DNA of 64,000 bases from Leucobacter sp. Psy1 (lineage in GTDB: Bacteria; Actinomycetota; Actinomycetes; Actinomycetales; Microbacteriaceae). The position numbers and the translations under genes were made by a program. This document shows, piece after piece, positions 7,301 to 15,805 of the stretch. The DNA lies in assembly GCF_020096995.1 (NCBI RefSeq), contig NZ_CP083692.1, positions 744,001 to 808,000 of the forward strand. The letters run 5' to 3'. Each line of letters starts with the position of its first letter. Position 1 is the first letter of the stretch. The notes beneath the pieces are model-generated. The model was not told the origin of the DNA. It was given only the letters and a program-made list of their open reading frames with translations, and searched no databases.

Positions 7301-8553
7301 GGGACGCTCACCTCCACAGCTGTCGGCCCGCCCTGCGGGCTGTCGATCCGGATCGTGCCGCCGGCGGCGAGCACGCGATTCGTGAGGCCGTCGAGTCCGC
7401 CTCCCGGCTGAACCTGCGCCCCGCCGATGCCGTTGTCCTCGATGCGCGCCCACAGGTGCTGACGGTTCTCGTTAGCCCCGGAGAGTTCCGAGTCGCGCAG
7501 CCGCACCGTCACACGGCACTCGCTGGCGCGCGAGTGCTTCGCGGCGTTGGTGAGGGACTCGGCGACGACGAAGTACACGGCGGACTCGGCATCCCGGTCG
7601 CACCGACCGGTCAGGCGCACGTCGAGCGCGACGGGAATGTGCGAGCGCCCGGCGAGCGCGGAGAGTGCGGCGTCGAGCCCGCGATCGTCGAGCACCGAGG
7701 CGTGGATCCCGCGGGCGAGCTGCCGGAGTTCGGTGATGGCGGCCTTCGTGGAGGTGTGCGCTTCGGCGATGAGCTGCTTGGCCGCCTGCGGATCCTGATC
7801 GATCTGCTGCTGGGCGAGTCCGAGCGTCATGCCCACCGAGACCAGGCGCGGCTGGACGCCGTCGTGGAGGTCGCGCTCGATCCTCGTGCGCTCCACGTCT
7901 GCGGCGCGCACTGCGCCGGCGCGCTGCTCCGAGGATTGCTGCACTTGCGCTTCGAGTCGCTTCTCGCGGGCCTGCGATCCGATGATCGCGGTCGCGATGA
8001 CCCGGTGGAGGAGGACGAGCCCCGCGATGAGGCCGAGAGAGACCACGATCCCGCCGAGTCCGAGGAGGACGGAGGTCGACCCGTCCGCTTCAGCGGGAAG
8101 CAGGAGCGTCAGCCAGTTCACCGATCCACCGGGAACGAGGAGCAGGACGACCGAGTCGACGAGCGTCTGCATGGCGCCCATCAGCAGAGCACCGAGAATG
8201 ATCGAGAGCGCCAGGCTCGCTGACGCCCACCACATGCGTCCGTCCTTCAGCTGCGTGCCGAGCGACTTGAACCACTTGCCGAAGGTCTCCTGCGGGGAGC
8301 AGTGAAGCGTCGGCGGGGGAGCGTCGATGCGGTAGAGGCCGTTGACCCGGGCGATCTCGAACCACGCGAGCCCGTACAGTGCGTAAACGAGACCGACAAG
8401 GAACACGAGACCGAGTCCCAGTAGCGGGAGGAGTCCGATGCCGAGCGCGAGGAGCGAGAAGAACCCGCTGAGCACGCCGACCCCGACGGTGCCGAGCACG
8501 GCCAGGTGGAGCACCGTCGCAAATATGCGGAGCGGGGGAGCGGAAGTCGTCAT
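7288..8553 (-). CDS. Membrane histidine kinase, HisKA_3/NarX-DegS type
   Basis: A 421-residue sensor kinase. The first 190 residues carry about four to six membrane helices in a putative sensor domain with a cytoplasmic-looking loop (residues 62-105), with no large extracellular domain. A short coiled coil (195-225) leads to the HisKA_3 dimerisation helix with phospho-acceptor His230 (RIERDLHDGVQPRLVS). The ATPase domain has the N box ESLTNAAKHS (332-341) and the G1 box DNGIGG (373-378). A small extracellular surface suggests that it senses membrane state or a partner protein, perhaps the DUF4097 product. Immediate downstream overlap with the response regulator supports pairing. Confidence 0.88.
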   Translation of the reverse strand: MTTSAPPLRIFATVLHLAVLGTVGVGVLSGFFSLLALGIGLLPLLGLGLVFLVGLVYALYGLAWFEIARVNGLYRIDAPPPTLHCSPQETFGKWFKSLGTQLKDGRMWWASASLALSIILGALLMGAMQTLVDSVVLLLVPGGSVNWLTLLLPAEADGSTSVLLGLGGIVVSLGLIAGLVLLHRVIATAIIGSQAREKRLEAQVQQSSEQRAGAVRAADVERTRIERDLHDGVQPRLVSVGMTLGLAQQQIDQDPQAAKQLIAEAHTSTKAAITELRQLARGIHASVLDDRGLDAALSALAGRSHIPVALDVRLTGRCDRDAESAVYFVVAESLTNAAKHSRASECRVTVRLRDSELSGANENRQHLWARIEDNGIGGAQVQPGGGLDGLTNRVLAAGGTIRIDSPQGGPTAVEVSVPCAS

Positions 8554-8698
8554 GGTTCAACCGTACGAGGGCGGCGGCCCCACCGGCAGCGAGAAATCCA
8601 TCGACTTCGTTTCGGGTTATCCCTACCTTTTCGGATCATTCCGCCCGCCTGCCGGGTTTCCCCGGCCCGAACGCCGGAAACCTGCGAGAATCTGAGGT

Positions 8699-9892
8699 AT
8701 GTCGAACACGCAGGAACCCTCCGAGAACGGACCAGGCCCCGAGGGCATCGAGTCGGACCCGTCAGCCGAACCAGCGGTGCAGCCCGAAGCCTCGGCCGGA
8801 TCCCAGTACGCACCCCCGGAGCCGCCCTTCGTGTCGCCCGACCCCCAGCAGCCGCCCTCGTCGTATGCGCCTCCGCAGTACGCGCCGCCGCAGGACCCCG
8901 AACAGCCGCAGTACGCACCACCGCAGTACGCCCAGCAACCGCAGTACGCCCCTCCGCAGCAGGCCCCAGGCCAGCAGCAGTACACCGGGCAGCCCGGCTA
9001 CCCGGGTCAGCAGCCGTACGCTGGTCAGCCGGGCCAGCCGGGCCAGCCGGGCCAGCCGGGAGCACCTGGCCAGGGACCGTACGGCCCTCCGCAGGGTCCG
9101 CGAGAGCCGAAACAGCCGAACCTGGTGGGGCTGATCGGCTTCATCGTCGCGATCGTCGGTTTCATCGTCGCGTGCATTCCCCCGGTCGTGTGGGGCAGCT
9201 GGATCCTCCTCCCCGCCGCTCTCGTGCTCGGAGTCGTCGCCCTCTGCCTGAAGGGCAAGAAGAAGGGGCTCGGGATCGCCGCTCTCGGCATCTCAGTCGT
9301 CGGTGCGATCGTCAGCGCCGTCGTCTTCTTCGTGAGCCTGGCGATGATGTTCGGCCAGGTCGTCTCCGACAGTTCGAACCTGCCCGACCTGTCCGAGCTC
9401 GAGGAGGAGTGGGGCGACGCCCAGCTGCCCGAAGCGACTGAGGGAACGCCCGTCGACCCCGCCGACGCACTGCCGCTCGGCACCCCCATCGAGGCCGGCG
9501 ACTGGACGTACACGATCAACTCCGTCGATTTCGACGCGGTCGATGAGATCGCCGACGAGAGCAGCGTCAATGGAGCACCCGAAGCCGGGATGACCTACAT
9601 CCTGATCAACGTCACGTCCGAGTACTCGGGATCGGGATCCGGAGAAGGCATGCGGGCACCGTCGCTCTTCCTCTCCTTCGTCGACCCCGACGGCATGACG
9701 TACACGGAACTGCAAAAGACGCTGATCGCCCCGGAAGACCTCTTGCTGCAGGGCCCGTCCGAGTCCGACGGCAGTGTCACCGGCAACCTCGCGCTTCAGG
9801 TGCCGGAAGCCACGGCTGAAGAGGGCGTACTCGCGGTCGACACCACGCTCGCGGACCCCGCGGGTGACGAGACCTTCATCGCCGTGAAGTAG
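8699..9892 (+). CDS. Proline-rich membrane protein with DUF4190-like helices and DUF4352-like domain
   Basis: A 397-residue protein in three parts. Residues 1-140 are disordered, with repeats of YAPPQ and GQPGQP; residues 143-218 hold about three membrane helices like DUF4190 proteins. Residues 255-397 form an exported domain of the DUF4352 style (WTYTINSVDF, then MTYILINVTSEY). Proline-rich cytoplasmic tails often recruit WW/SH3-like or division-site partners in actinobacteria, but no partner is evident here. Function is unknown. The start ATG at 8699 follows a weak GAGGT. A strong bidirectional hairpin follows the stop. Confidence 0.7.
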   Translation: MSNTQEPSENGPGPEGIESDPSAEPAVQPEASAGSQYAPPEPPFVSPDPQQPPSSYAPPQYAPPQDPEQPQYAPPQYAQQPQYAPPQQAPGQQQYTGQPGYPGQQPYAGQPGQPGQPGQPGAPGQGPYGPPQGPREPKQPNLVGLIGFIVAIVGFIVACIPPVVWGSWILLPAALVLGVVALCLKGKKKGLGIAALGISVVGAIVSAVVFFVSLAMMFGQVVSDSSNLPDLSELEEEWGDAQLPEATEGTPVDPADALPLGTPIEAGDWTYTINSVDFDAVDEIADESSVNGAPEAGMTYILINVTSEYSGSGSGEGMRAPSLFLSFVDPDGMTYTELQKTLIAPEDLLLQGPSESDGSVTGNLALQVPEATAEEGVLAVDTTLADPAGDETFIAVK

Positions 9893-9902
9893 CGGGGCCC
9901 CT

Positions 9903-9923
9903 GGAGGCCGCAGCGCGGCCTCC
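9903..9923. terminator. Bidirectional terminator-like hairpin
   Basis: GGAGGCCGC (9903-9911) and GCGGCCTCC (9915-9923) form a perfect 9-bp stem with a 3-nt loop. It lies in the 33-bp gap between the convergent proline-rich-protein and GST-family genes. Confidence 0.7.
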
Positions 9924-9925
9924 GC

Positions 9926-11056
9926 TCAGGCGGTGGAAGTGAGCGGCGTGTGCCCTGCCGGCACGCGCTCCGCGTCACGGATCGGCTCGGGCGGAGTGCC
10001 GTCGCCGAAGGGGGCGCCTCCGAGCCGCTCGCGTCCGTGGGGCTCGAGCCAGTTCGACAGGTCGGGCCCGGCAGGCACGATCCCCGTTGGATTGATGTCC
10101 TCGTGCGTGATGTAGTAGTGCTGCTTGATCTGCACGAAGTCGATCGTGTCGCCGAAGCCCGGGGTCTGGAACAGGTCTCTGGCGTAGCCCCAGAGGTGCT
10201 CCATCTCGTCGAGCTTGTTGCGGTTCGTCTTGAAATGGCCGTGGTAGACGGGGTCGAAGCGGGCGAGCGTCGTGAACAGCCGCACGTCGGCCTCGGTGAT
10301 CGTGCCGCCGAGCAGGAAGCGGCGGGTGGACAGGCGATCCTCGAGCCAGTCCATCGCCTCCCAGAGCCGCGCGTACGCCGCGTCGTAGGCCTCCTGGCTG
10401 CCGGCGAAGCCGCAGCGGTAGACGCCGTTGTTGACCTCGGTGAAGACCCGCTTGATGATGGGCCACATCTCGTCGAGCTCACCCTCGGGGAGCAGATTCG
10501 GGGCACCCTCGCGGTGGAACTCGCGCCACTCCGTCGAGAAATCGAGGGTGATCTGCGGGTAGTTATTGGTCACCACACCGCCGGTCGGCACGTCGACGAG
10601 CGCGGGCACCGTGATCCCCCGCGGATAGTCGGGGAACCGTGCGAAGTAGTTCTCCTGCAGGCGCTCGGTGCCCAGCACGGGATCGCGGCCGTCCTCATCG
10701 AGGTCGAAGGTCCAGGATCGCGCGTCGTGCGTCGGCCCCGGCCGTCCCAGAGAGATCGCATCTTCAAGTCCGAGAAGCCGACGCACGATGACGGTGCGGT
10801 TCGCCCACGGGCAGGCCGGTGCCGCGATGAGCCGGTAGCGCCCGGCTTCGACCGGCCACGCCTGGGCGCCCTCGCTGAGCCCGTACCCGAGCACCCCGAT
10901 TTCCGACTTCGGCGGTTGGGGGAGCGCGCGGACGGCATCGGGGTCGGCCACGATCCGATCCTCGATGTAGTTCGTGTCGCGGGTGAACTCCTGGCCGCCG
11001 GTGACGTATGCGCCCTTCGTTGAGTAGCTGTCGGTCTCGGTCGTCTTCTCGGTCAA
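9926..11056 (-). CDS. S-glutathionyl-hydroquinone-reductase-like (Xi/omega class GST) protein
   Basis: A 376-residue protein of the YqjG/PcpF/ECM4 family. The thioredoxin-fold N-terminus carries the catalytic APACPWANR with Cys82-Pro83-Trp84, and an all-helical GST C-domain follows (from about residue 190, with FLLGGTITEADVRLFTTL). Family enzymes reduce glutathionyl-hydroquinones. Most actinobacteria use mycothiol instead of glutathione, so the physiological thiol is probably mycothiol; that is an inference from taxonomy. A role in quinone or aromatic detoxification fits the family. The length is slightly longer than the E. coli protein (about 330 residues). Confidence 0.85.
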   Translation of the reverse strand: MTEKTTETDSYSTKGAYVTGGQEFTRDTNYIEDRIVADPDAVRALPQPPKSEIGVLGYGLSEGAQAWPVEAGRYRLIAAPACPWANRTVIVRRLLGLEDAISLGRPGPTHDARSWTFDLDEDGRDPVLGTERLQENYFARFPDYPRGITVPALVDVPTGGVVTNNYPQITLDFSTEWREFHREGAPNLLPEGELDEMWPIIKRVFTEVNNGVYRCGFAGSQEAYDAAYARLWEAMDWLEDRLSTRRFLLGGTITEADVRLFTTLARFDPVYHGHFKTNRNKLDEMEHLWGYARDLFQTPGFGDTIDFVQIKQHYYITHEDINPTGIVPAGPDLSNWLEPHGRERLGGAPFGDGTPPEPIRDAERVPAGHTPLTSTA

Positions 11057-11160
11057 GCTGGGCCTCCCGTGCGCGTGTTCGACCGGCGTCCCGCCGGATC
11101 TGTGTTTTCGAGTCTAGAGGTCGATCGTGTAGATCCTCAGGGGACGGCAGATCTTGAGTG

Positions 11161-11334
11161 TCAGAGCCAGCGGCGTCGGCGCGTGGACCCGCTGGACTTC
11201 GCCCGGCGCCTGCCCCGCCCACTGAGAGAGATCGGGCCGAGCCTGCCCGACAGGGCATACCGACGGCGCCCCCGGCCGATGCTGAAGCGCAACCGGTTCC
11301 TGCCGCGCCTGCCGCGCTTGAACGTGAATACCAC
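11161..11334 (-). CDS. Small highly basic hypothetical protein
   Basis: A 57-codon gene starting at GTG 11334, with GAAGGGAG six or so bases upstream. The protein starts MVFTFKRGRRGRNR and continues with repeats of beta-like segments LRFSIGRGRRRYALSG and LGPISLSGRGRRR. About a third of its residues are Arg or Lys. The alternating hydrophobic/Gly/Ser pattern recalls the beginning of DUF4236 proteins, but the match is weak. It sits directly downstream of rraA (26-bp gap) and is probably co-transcribed with it, so an RNA-related role is possible. Function is unknown. Confidence 0.55.
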   Translation of the reverse strand: MVFTFKRGRRGRNRLRFSIGRGRRRYALSGRLGPISLSGRGRRRAKSSGSTRRRRWL

Positions 11335-11360
11335 GGGGCTCCCTTCGTGGGACGTATCGG

Positions 11361-11834
11361 TTACTCCTCGACGAGGATCCCATCCTCGTCGCACCAGACC
11401 ATCGCTCCCGGCCGGAACGTCGCGCCACCGAAGCTGACCGGCACGTCGGCCTCGCCCTCGCCGGTCTTGCCCGACTTCCGCGGATTCGACCCGAGTGCCT
11501 TGACGCCGATGGGGAGGGTGCCGACGACGACGCGGTCGCGGATAGCGCCGTGGATGATGAGACCTGCCCAGCCGTTGTCAACGCCGAGAGTGGCGATCAG
11601 GTCGCCGACGAGCGCGGACTCCAGGGATCCGCCGCCGTCGACCACCAGGACGGCGCCGTCGCCCGGGGTGCTCAGGAGCTCCTTGAGCAGAGCATTATCG
11701 CGGAAGCAGGCGACCGTGCGGATCGGCCCGGAGAATGCGGTGACGGCACCGAGATCCTGGAGCTGCAGCGACACGGATTGGAGCTCTTCGCCGCGCTCGT
11801 CGTAGAGGTCGGCAGTGGCGATCGATTCGGTCAT
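11361..11834 (-). CDS. rraA: RraA family protein (RNase E regulator / aldolase-like)
   Basis: A 157-residue protein of the RraA fold, the usual family length. The D-x20-R-D motif shared by RraA and HMG aldolases is present: Asp in VGDLIATLG, then Arg-Asp in [11 protein letters not shown]. The further Glu/Asp pair that follows in true aldolases is absent, which favours an RraA-type regulator of RNase E over the aldolase, though weak decarboxylase activity is known for such forms. The ATG at 11834 has AAGGGA upstream. It is followed by the small basic protein gene. Confidence 0.8.
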   Translation of the reverse strand: MTESIATADLYDERGEELQSVSLQLQDLGAVTAFSGPIRTVACFRDNALLKELLSTPGDGAVLVVDGGGSLESALVGDLIATLGVDNGWAGLIIHGAIRDRVVVGTLPIGVKALGSNPRKSGKTGEGEADVPVSFGGATFRPGAMVWCDEDGILVEE

Positions 11835-11924
11835 CGCGGTCCCTTCTGAACGGAGGTGCTGGGGGAGCGTCGGTGCTCCGGTCCGCCCCAACTTACACGC
11901 CGCGGGTGTCCGGCGGGTGAGCGG

Positions 11925-12989
11925 TTACTTTGGCTGACGACGGGGTACCAGTCGCGCCACCGGTAGCTTCGGGGCCGGAAGGGGTGGGTCGGGCTCATCG
12001 TCGGGGAGGCCGAATCGGTTGGAATCCGGTGCACCCTTCTCTGGCGAAGCACCGACTCCGTCGGTGCTCGGATCGCCCACGCCCGCAGCCGCGATTTCCG
12101 CCTGCCAAGCGGCGCGAGCCTGCACGACCTCTTCGTGGGAACGCCCGACGAGGTTCCACCACATGATGATCTCCTCGCCGAAGGGTGTGCCGCCGATGAG
12201 GAGGATCCTGGCGCCATCGTCGCCCGCCGCGATGCGGATCGCATGCGCGCCAGGTGCCAGATACGCCAGTTCGTGCGGAGAGACCGGGCACGCGTGCTCG
12301 CCCATTCCCTCGGCTACCGCAGTCACCGAGACGGCGCCGGAATCGACCAGAATCCCATGTTCGAAGGCGCCGTCGACATCGACCGTCACCGACGCGCCGG
12401 GGTCGAGACGCAGCTCCGCTCCGACGAGCGGCGTGTGCGTCTCGACGGGCGAAGTCTCGCCGAGCAGTGACCCGAGGAACACCTGACCCGTCCAGTGCTC
12501 GCTCGCAATGACGGGTGGGACGTAGTGCTCGAAACCTTTCGGCCCGTTGCGAGTGGCCTCGGGCAGGGCGACCCAGAGCTGCGCCCCGTGCAGCAGGCGG
12601 GTGCCCGGAGTCGATCGCTCGGAGTGGCTGATGCCGGCGCCCGCCGTCATCAGGTTCAGTTCGCCTGGCCGAACGAACGCGTGATACCCGGCACTGTCGC
12701 GGTGCTCGATTTCGCCGGAGAACAGCCAGCTCACCGTCTGCAATCCCGTATGCGGGTGCGCCGGCACGTTCATCCCTCCCGTGGCGGCGACGTCGTCCGG
12801 ACCGTAATGGTCCAGGAAGCACCACGCCCCGATCAGCGAGCGAGCGCGCTGCGGGAGGGTGCGGCGCACATTCATGGCGCGGAGCCCGCCGAGCGGGACG
12901 TCGCGCGGTTCGAGGAGCTCGACGCCTTCCGGGCGGGAGGATCCGGCGGCGCAGAGCGTCTCGGTCGGGTGCGGGTCTGGATCGCTCAT
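11925..12989 (-). CDS. Pirin family bicupin protein
   Basis: A 354-residue bicupin. The N-terminal cupin carries the metal-site pattern with NVPAHPHTGLQTVSWLFSGE and a later Glu/His (ELNLMTAGAGISHSE), the pirin signature. The C-terminal cupin domain follows from about residue 190. The last 60 residues form a Pro/Asp-rich tail that is absent from most pirins. Pirins include quercetinases and redox-dependent transcription co-factors, and residues alone do not decide between these. I chose the ATG at 12989 (MSDPDPHP) because sequence upstream of it reads as the end of another frame. Confidence 0.82.
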   Translation of the reverse strand: MSDPDPHPTETLCAAGSSRPEGVELLEPRDVPLGGLRAMNVRRTLPQRARSLIGAWCFLDHYGPDDVAATGGMNVPAHPHTGLQTVSWLFSGEIEHRDSAGYHAFVRPGELNLMTAGAGISHSERSTPGTRLLHGAQLWVALPEATRNGPKGFEHYVPPVIASEHWTGQVFLGSLLGETSPVETHTPLVGAELRLDPGASVTVDVDGAFEHGILVDSGAVSVTAVAEGMGEHACPVSPHELAYLAPGAHAIRIAAGDDGARILLIGGTPFGEEIIMWWNLVGRSHEEVVQARAAWQAEIAAAGVGDPSTDGVGASPEKGAPDSNRFGLPDDEPDPPLPAPKLPVARLVPRRQPK

Positions 12990-13014
12990 ACCGGCACCAT
13001 AGCCGATGGGTCCG

Positions 13015-14316
13015 TCAGCGTGCGCGGACGCGGAGGATCGTGTCCAACAGGCCTTCAGCGGCTTGTCGCTTCGTGCCGGTGACGGTGCGCAGCACATCGT
13101 CGTGCGCGTCGATGAGGTGCAGCGTGTTCTGCTCCTGCTCGAAGCCGGAGCTCCAGCCGACCTCGTTGACCGCGAGCAGATCGACACCCTTACGGGCGCG
13201 CTTGCGGCGACCGCGCTCGAGTAGCTCCTCCGTCGACTCTGCGGTCTCCGCGGCGAAGCCGATGATCGTCTGACCGGGCCACCGGTCTGTGGCGAGGCCT
13301 TTGAGGATATCGGGGTTCTGCACCAGGTGGAGGGTGGGTGCCTCGTCCGGGTGGTCCTCCTTGCGGATCTTCTGATCCGAGGTTCCGTCGACGCGGTAGT
13401 CGGAGACCGCAGCGGTCATGACGATGACGTCGGCCCCATCTGCACGTACTGAGATCTCGTGCTCGAGATCGGCGGCGGAACTCACGTGCACGATGACGAT
13501 GCCGGGGTGAGCGTCTGCCGCCGCAAGGATCGACTCGTCGATGTTCGCAGCGAACAGCGTCACGTCGGCCCCGCGGTCGGCCGCGGCGAGCGCGATGGCG
13601 ACGCCCTGCCGTCCGCTGGAGCGATTGCCGATGAACCGCACCGGATCGATCGGCTCACGCGTGCCGCCAGCGCTGACGAGCATCGAGATGCCGTCGAGGT
13701 CGAGGATGGCGCGGGTCTCGCCGGCGTCTGCCGCCGGGAGGGGTGTGGTGGCGGGCCCCGGGTCGGTTGTGCCCGCGGTGTGCTGCGGTGCGTCGCCGAG
13801 CAGGGCGAATGCGGCCTGGGCGATCCCGTCAGGCTCCGTCATTCTCCCCGGGCCGCTGTCGGTGCCCGTCAGTCGCCCGCTTTCGGGGCCGATCACATGG
13901 ACGCCGCGGTCTCGCAGTACGGCGATGTTGTGCACGGTGGATGGGTGCTCCCACATCTCGGTGTGCATTGCTGGGGCGACGAGGACGGGTGCGCGGGTCG
14001 CGAGGAGGGTAGTGCCGAGGAGGTCGTCGGCGAGGCCGGCCGTCATCCGCGCGAGGGTGTTGGCGGTCGCGGGGGCGACGACGACGAGATCTGCACGCTG
14101 GCCGAGTGCGACGTGTCGCACTTCGGGGACATCGTCGTGGACGGAGGTCGTCACTGGATTCCGGCTGATCGCCTCCCAGGTGGGCGTGCCGACGAAACGC
14201 AGCGCGTCTTCCGTGGGTACAACGTGGACGTCGTGGCCGGCCTCGACGAAAGCGCGGGCGAGCATCACGGATTTGTACGCGGCAATGCCGCCGGTGACTC
14301 CCAGGACGATGAACAC
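13015..14316 (-). CDS. coaBC: Bifunctional phosphopantothenoylcysteine decarboxylase / phosphopantothenate-cysteine ligase
   Basis: A 433-residue CoaBC enzyme of coenzyme A synthesis. The CoaC flavoprotein half begins FIVLGVTGGIAAYKS and has the conserved APAMHTEMW. The CoaB half begins near residue 200, with GGTREPIDPVRFIGNRSSG and the Lys-containing DQKIRKEDHPDEAP segment. It converts 4'-phosphopantothenate to 4'-phosphopantetheine in two steps. The linker (about residues 160-195) is Pro/Ala-rich and somewhat long. Start GTG at 14316 matches the usual N-terminus directly before the flavin-binding motif. Confidence 0.92.
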   Translation of the reverse strand: MFIVLGVTGGIAAYKSVMLARAFVEAGHDVHVVPTEDALRFVGTPTWEAISRNPVTTSVHDDVPEVRHVALGQRADLVVVAPATANTLARMTAGLADDLLGTTLLATRAPVLVAPAMHTEMWEHPSTVHNIAVLRDRGVHVIGPESGRLTGTDSGPGRMTEPDGIAQAAFALLGDAPQHTAGTTDPGPATTPLPAADAGETRAILDLDGISMLVSAGGTREPIDPVRFIGNRSSGRQGVAIALAAADRGADVTLFAANIDESILAAADAHPGIVIVHVSSAADLEHEISVRADGADVIVMTAAVSDYRVDGTSDQKIRKEDHPDEAPTLHLVQNPDILKGLATDRWPGQTIIGFAAETAESTEELLERGRRKRARKGVDLLAVNEVGWSSGFEQEQNTLHLIDAHDDVLRTVTGTKRQAAEGLLDTILRVRAR

Positions 14317-14359
14317 GCCCCTATTGTCGCATCCGGACCCGGCGAGGTACGTGTCGCAG

Positions 14360-15805
14360 TTACCCGCGCGTGTGCGCGTGGTACTGCTCGATGACGAGCG
14401 ACGGGCGCGGATGCATGGTCGCGACCGTCGGTACGTTCCACCGCGGCAGGTCGCCCGTGAGCGCCCATGCCGCCTGGCGTGCGGCACCGATCGCGACGTA
14501 CTCGGCTTGCTCGGGAACGTCGATCGGGGCGGTGAAGATGTGGCGCGCGACCTCCCGCACGGCGGGATTGCGTGCCGCACCGCCGATGAGGACGAGCCGC
14601 TCGGCAGGGACGCCGAGGCTCAGCAGTGCTTCGAGCCCGTCGGAGAGCCCGCACAGCATGCCCTCGACGAATGCCCTGGCGAGGTGCTCGGGTTGCGTGT
14701 TCGCCAGCGTCATCCCCTCGAGCCTCGCGGTCGCATCGGGGAGGTTGGGTGTGCGCTCGCCCTCGAAATAGGGGATAACGGTGAGGCCGGCCGCGCCGGG
14801 AACGGAGCGCAGCGCGAGCGCCGCGACTTCATCGTGGTCGGCGCGCAACGCGCGCGATGCCGCAGTGAGCACCCGTGCCGCGTTCAGTGTCGCCACGAGG
14901 GGCAGGTTTCCGCCAGTGGCCGAGGCGAATCCGGCGACGGTGCCGCTCGGGTCCAGGATGGCGCGGTCGGTCGAGGCGAACACGGTTCCCGACGTGCCGA
15001 TCGAGACGACCACGTCGCCAGGCCCGGCGTCCAGGCCGAGTGCGGCAGCGGCGTTGTCGCCGGCTCCTGCCCCGACGACGATCCCGTCCGGGGTGATCCC
15101 CGCCTGCTCATGGGCGGCGAGGATACGGGGCAGCACGACGGCTCGGGCGTCGGCGCTCTGCGTCCCCGCGGTCCGGCACGGGCGCCCGAAGGCCTGTGTG
15201 AAGAGCTCAGGATCGTATGCGCGGGTGCGCGGCGAGAAGTACGCGGTGCCGCTCGCGTCCGAGGCGTCGGTGGTCAACGCCTCGAGGTTCGGCCCCCGTC
15301 GGCTCCCTGCGGGGCCGTATCCGAGAAGGCGCCAGGTGAGCCAGTCGTGGGGGAGCGCCACCGCCGCGATCCTGGTCGCATGGTCGGGTTCGTGGGCGCG
15401 CACCCAGCGCAGCTTCGCAGCCGTGAACGACGCAACGGGCACCACGCCGCTGCGCGCGGCGTACTCGTCCGCACCGACCTCGCGTACGAGCTCTTCGGCG
15501 CTCTCTCCGCTCCGGGTGTCGTTCCAGAGCAGTGCGTCGCGCACGACCATGCCCTCGTCGTCGAGCGCGACGAGTCCGTGCTGCTGCCCCGCGATGCTGA
15601 CTGCGGCGACATCGTCGAGGCCTCCGGCGGCAGCGCAGGCCGACGTGAGCGCCTGCCACCAGGCCTCGGGATCGACCTCGGTGCCCTCGGGGTGGACGGC
15701 GGTGCCGTGGCGCAGACGCTCCCCGGTCGCGGGATCGATGATGACGACCTTGCAGCTCTGCGTGGACGAGTCGATTCCGGCTACGAATCTGCGTGGTGTG
15801 CTCAC
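14360..15805 (-). CDS. xylB: Xylulokinase
   Basis: A 481-residue FGGY kinase. It opens with FVAGIDSSTQSCKVVIID (phosphate 1 motif), has the xylulokinase-type SIAGQQHGLVALD and WNDTRSG, and the C-terminal adenosine segment VLIGGAARNPAVREV. It phosphorylates D-xylulose to xylulose 5-phosphate for the pentose phosphate pathway. The GTG start overlaps the TGA of the SorC regulator gene (GTGA), so regulator and kinase form an operon, divergent from the polyol ABC transporter. With a polyol dehydrogenase across the divide, D-arabitol or xylitol use is more coherent than mannitol use. Confidence 0.88.
   Translation of the reverse strand: MSTPRRFVAGIDSSTQSCKVVIIDPATGERLRHGTAVHPEGTEVDPEAWWQALTSACAAAGGLDDVAAVSIAGQQHGLVALDDEGMVVRDALLWNDTRSGESAEELVREVGADEYAARSGVVPVASFTAAKLRWVRAHEPDHATRIAAVALPHDWLTWRLLGYGPAGSRRGPNLEALTTDASDASGTAYFSPRTRAYDPELFTQAFGRPCRTAGTQSADARAVVLPRILAAHEQAGITPDGIVVGAGAGDNAAAALGLDAGPGDVVVSIGTSGTVFASTDRAILDPSGTVAGFASATGGNLPLVATLNAARVLTAASRALRADHDEVAALALRSVPGAAGLTVIPYFEGERTPNLPDATARLEGMTLANTQPEHLARAFVEGMLCGLSDGLEALLSLGVPAERLVLIGGAARNPAVREVARHIFTAPIDVPEQAEYVAIGAARQAAWALTGDLPRWNVPTVATMHPRPSLVIEQYHAHTRG

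Noticed and set aside
8804-9120. Short periodic repeats that look array-like
   Set aside because: They encode the YAPPQ and GQP repeats of a proline-rich protein in frame; no constant repeat with variable spacers, so not CRISPR.
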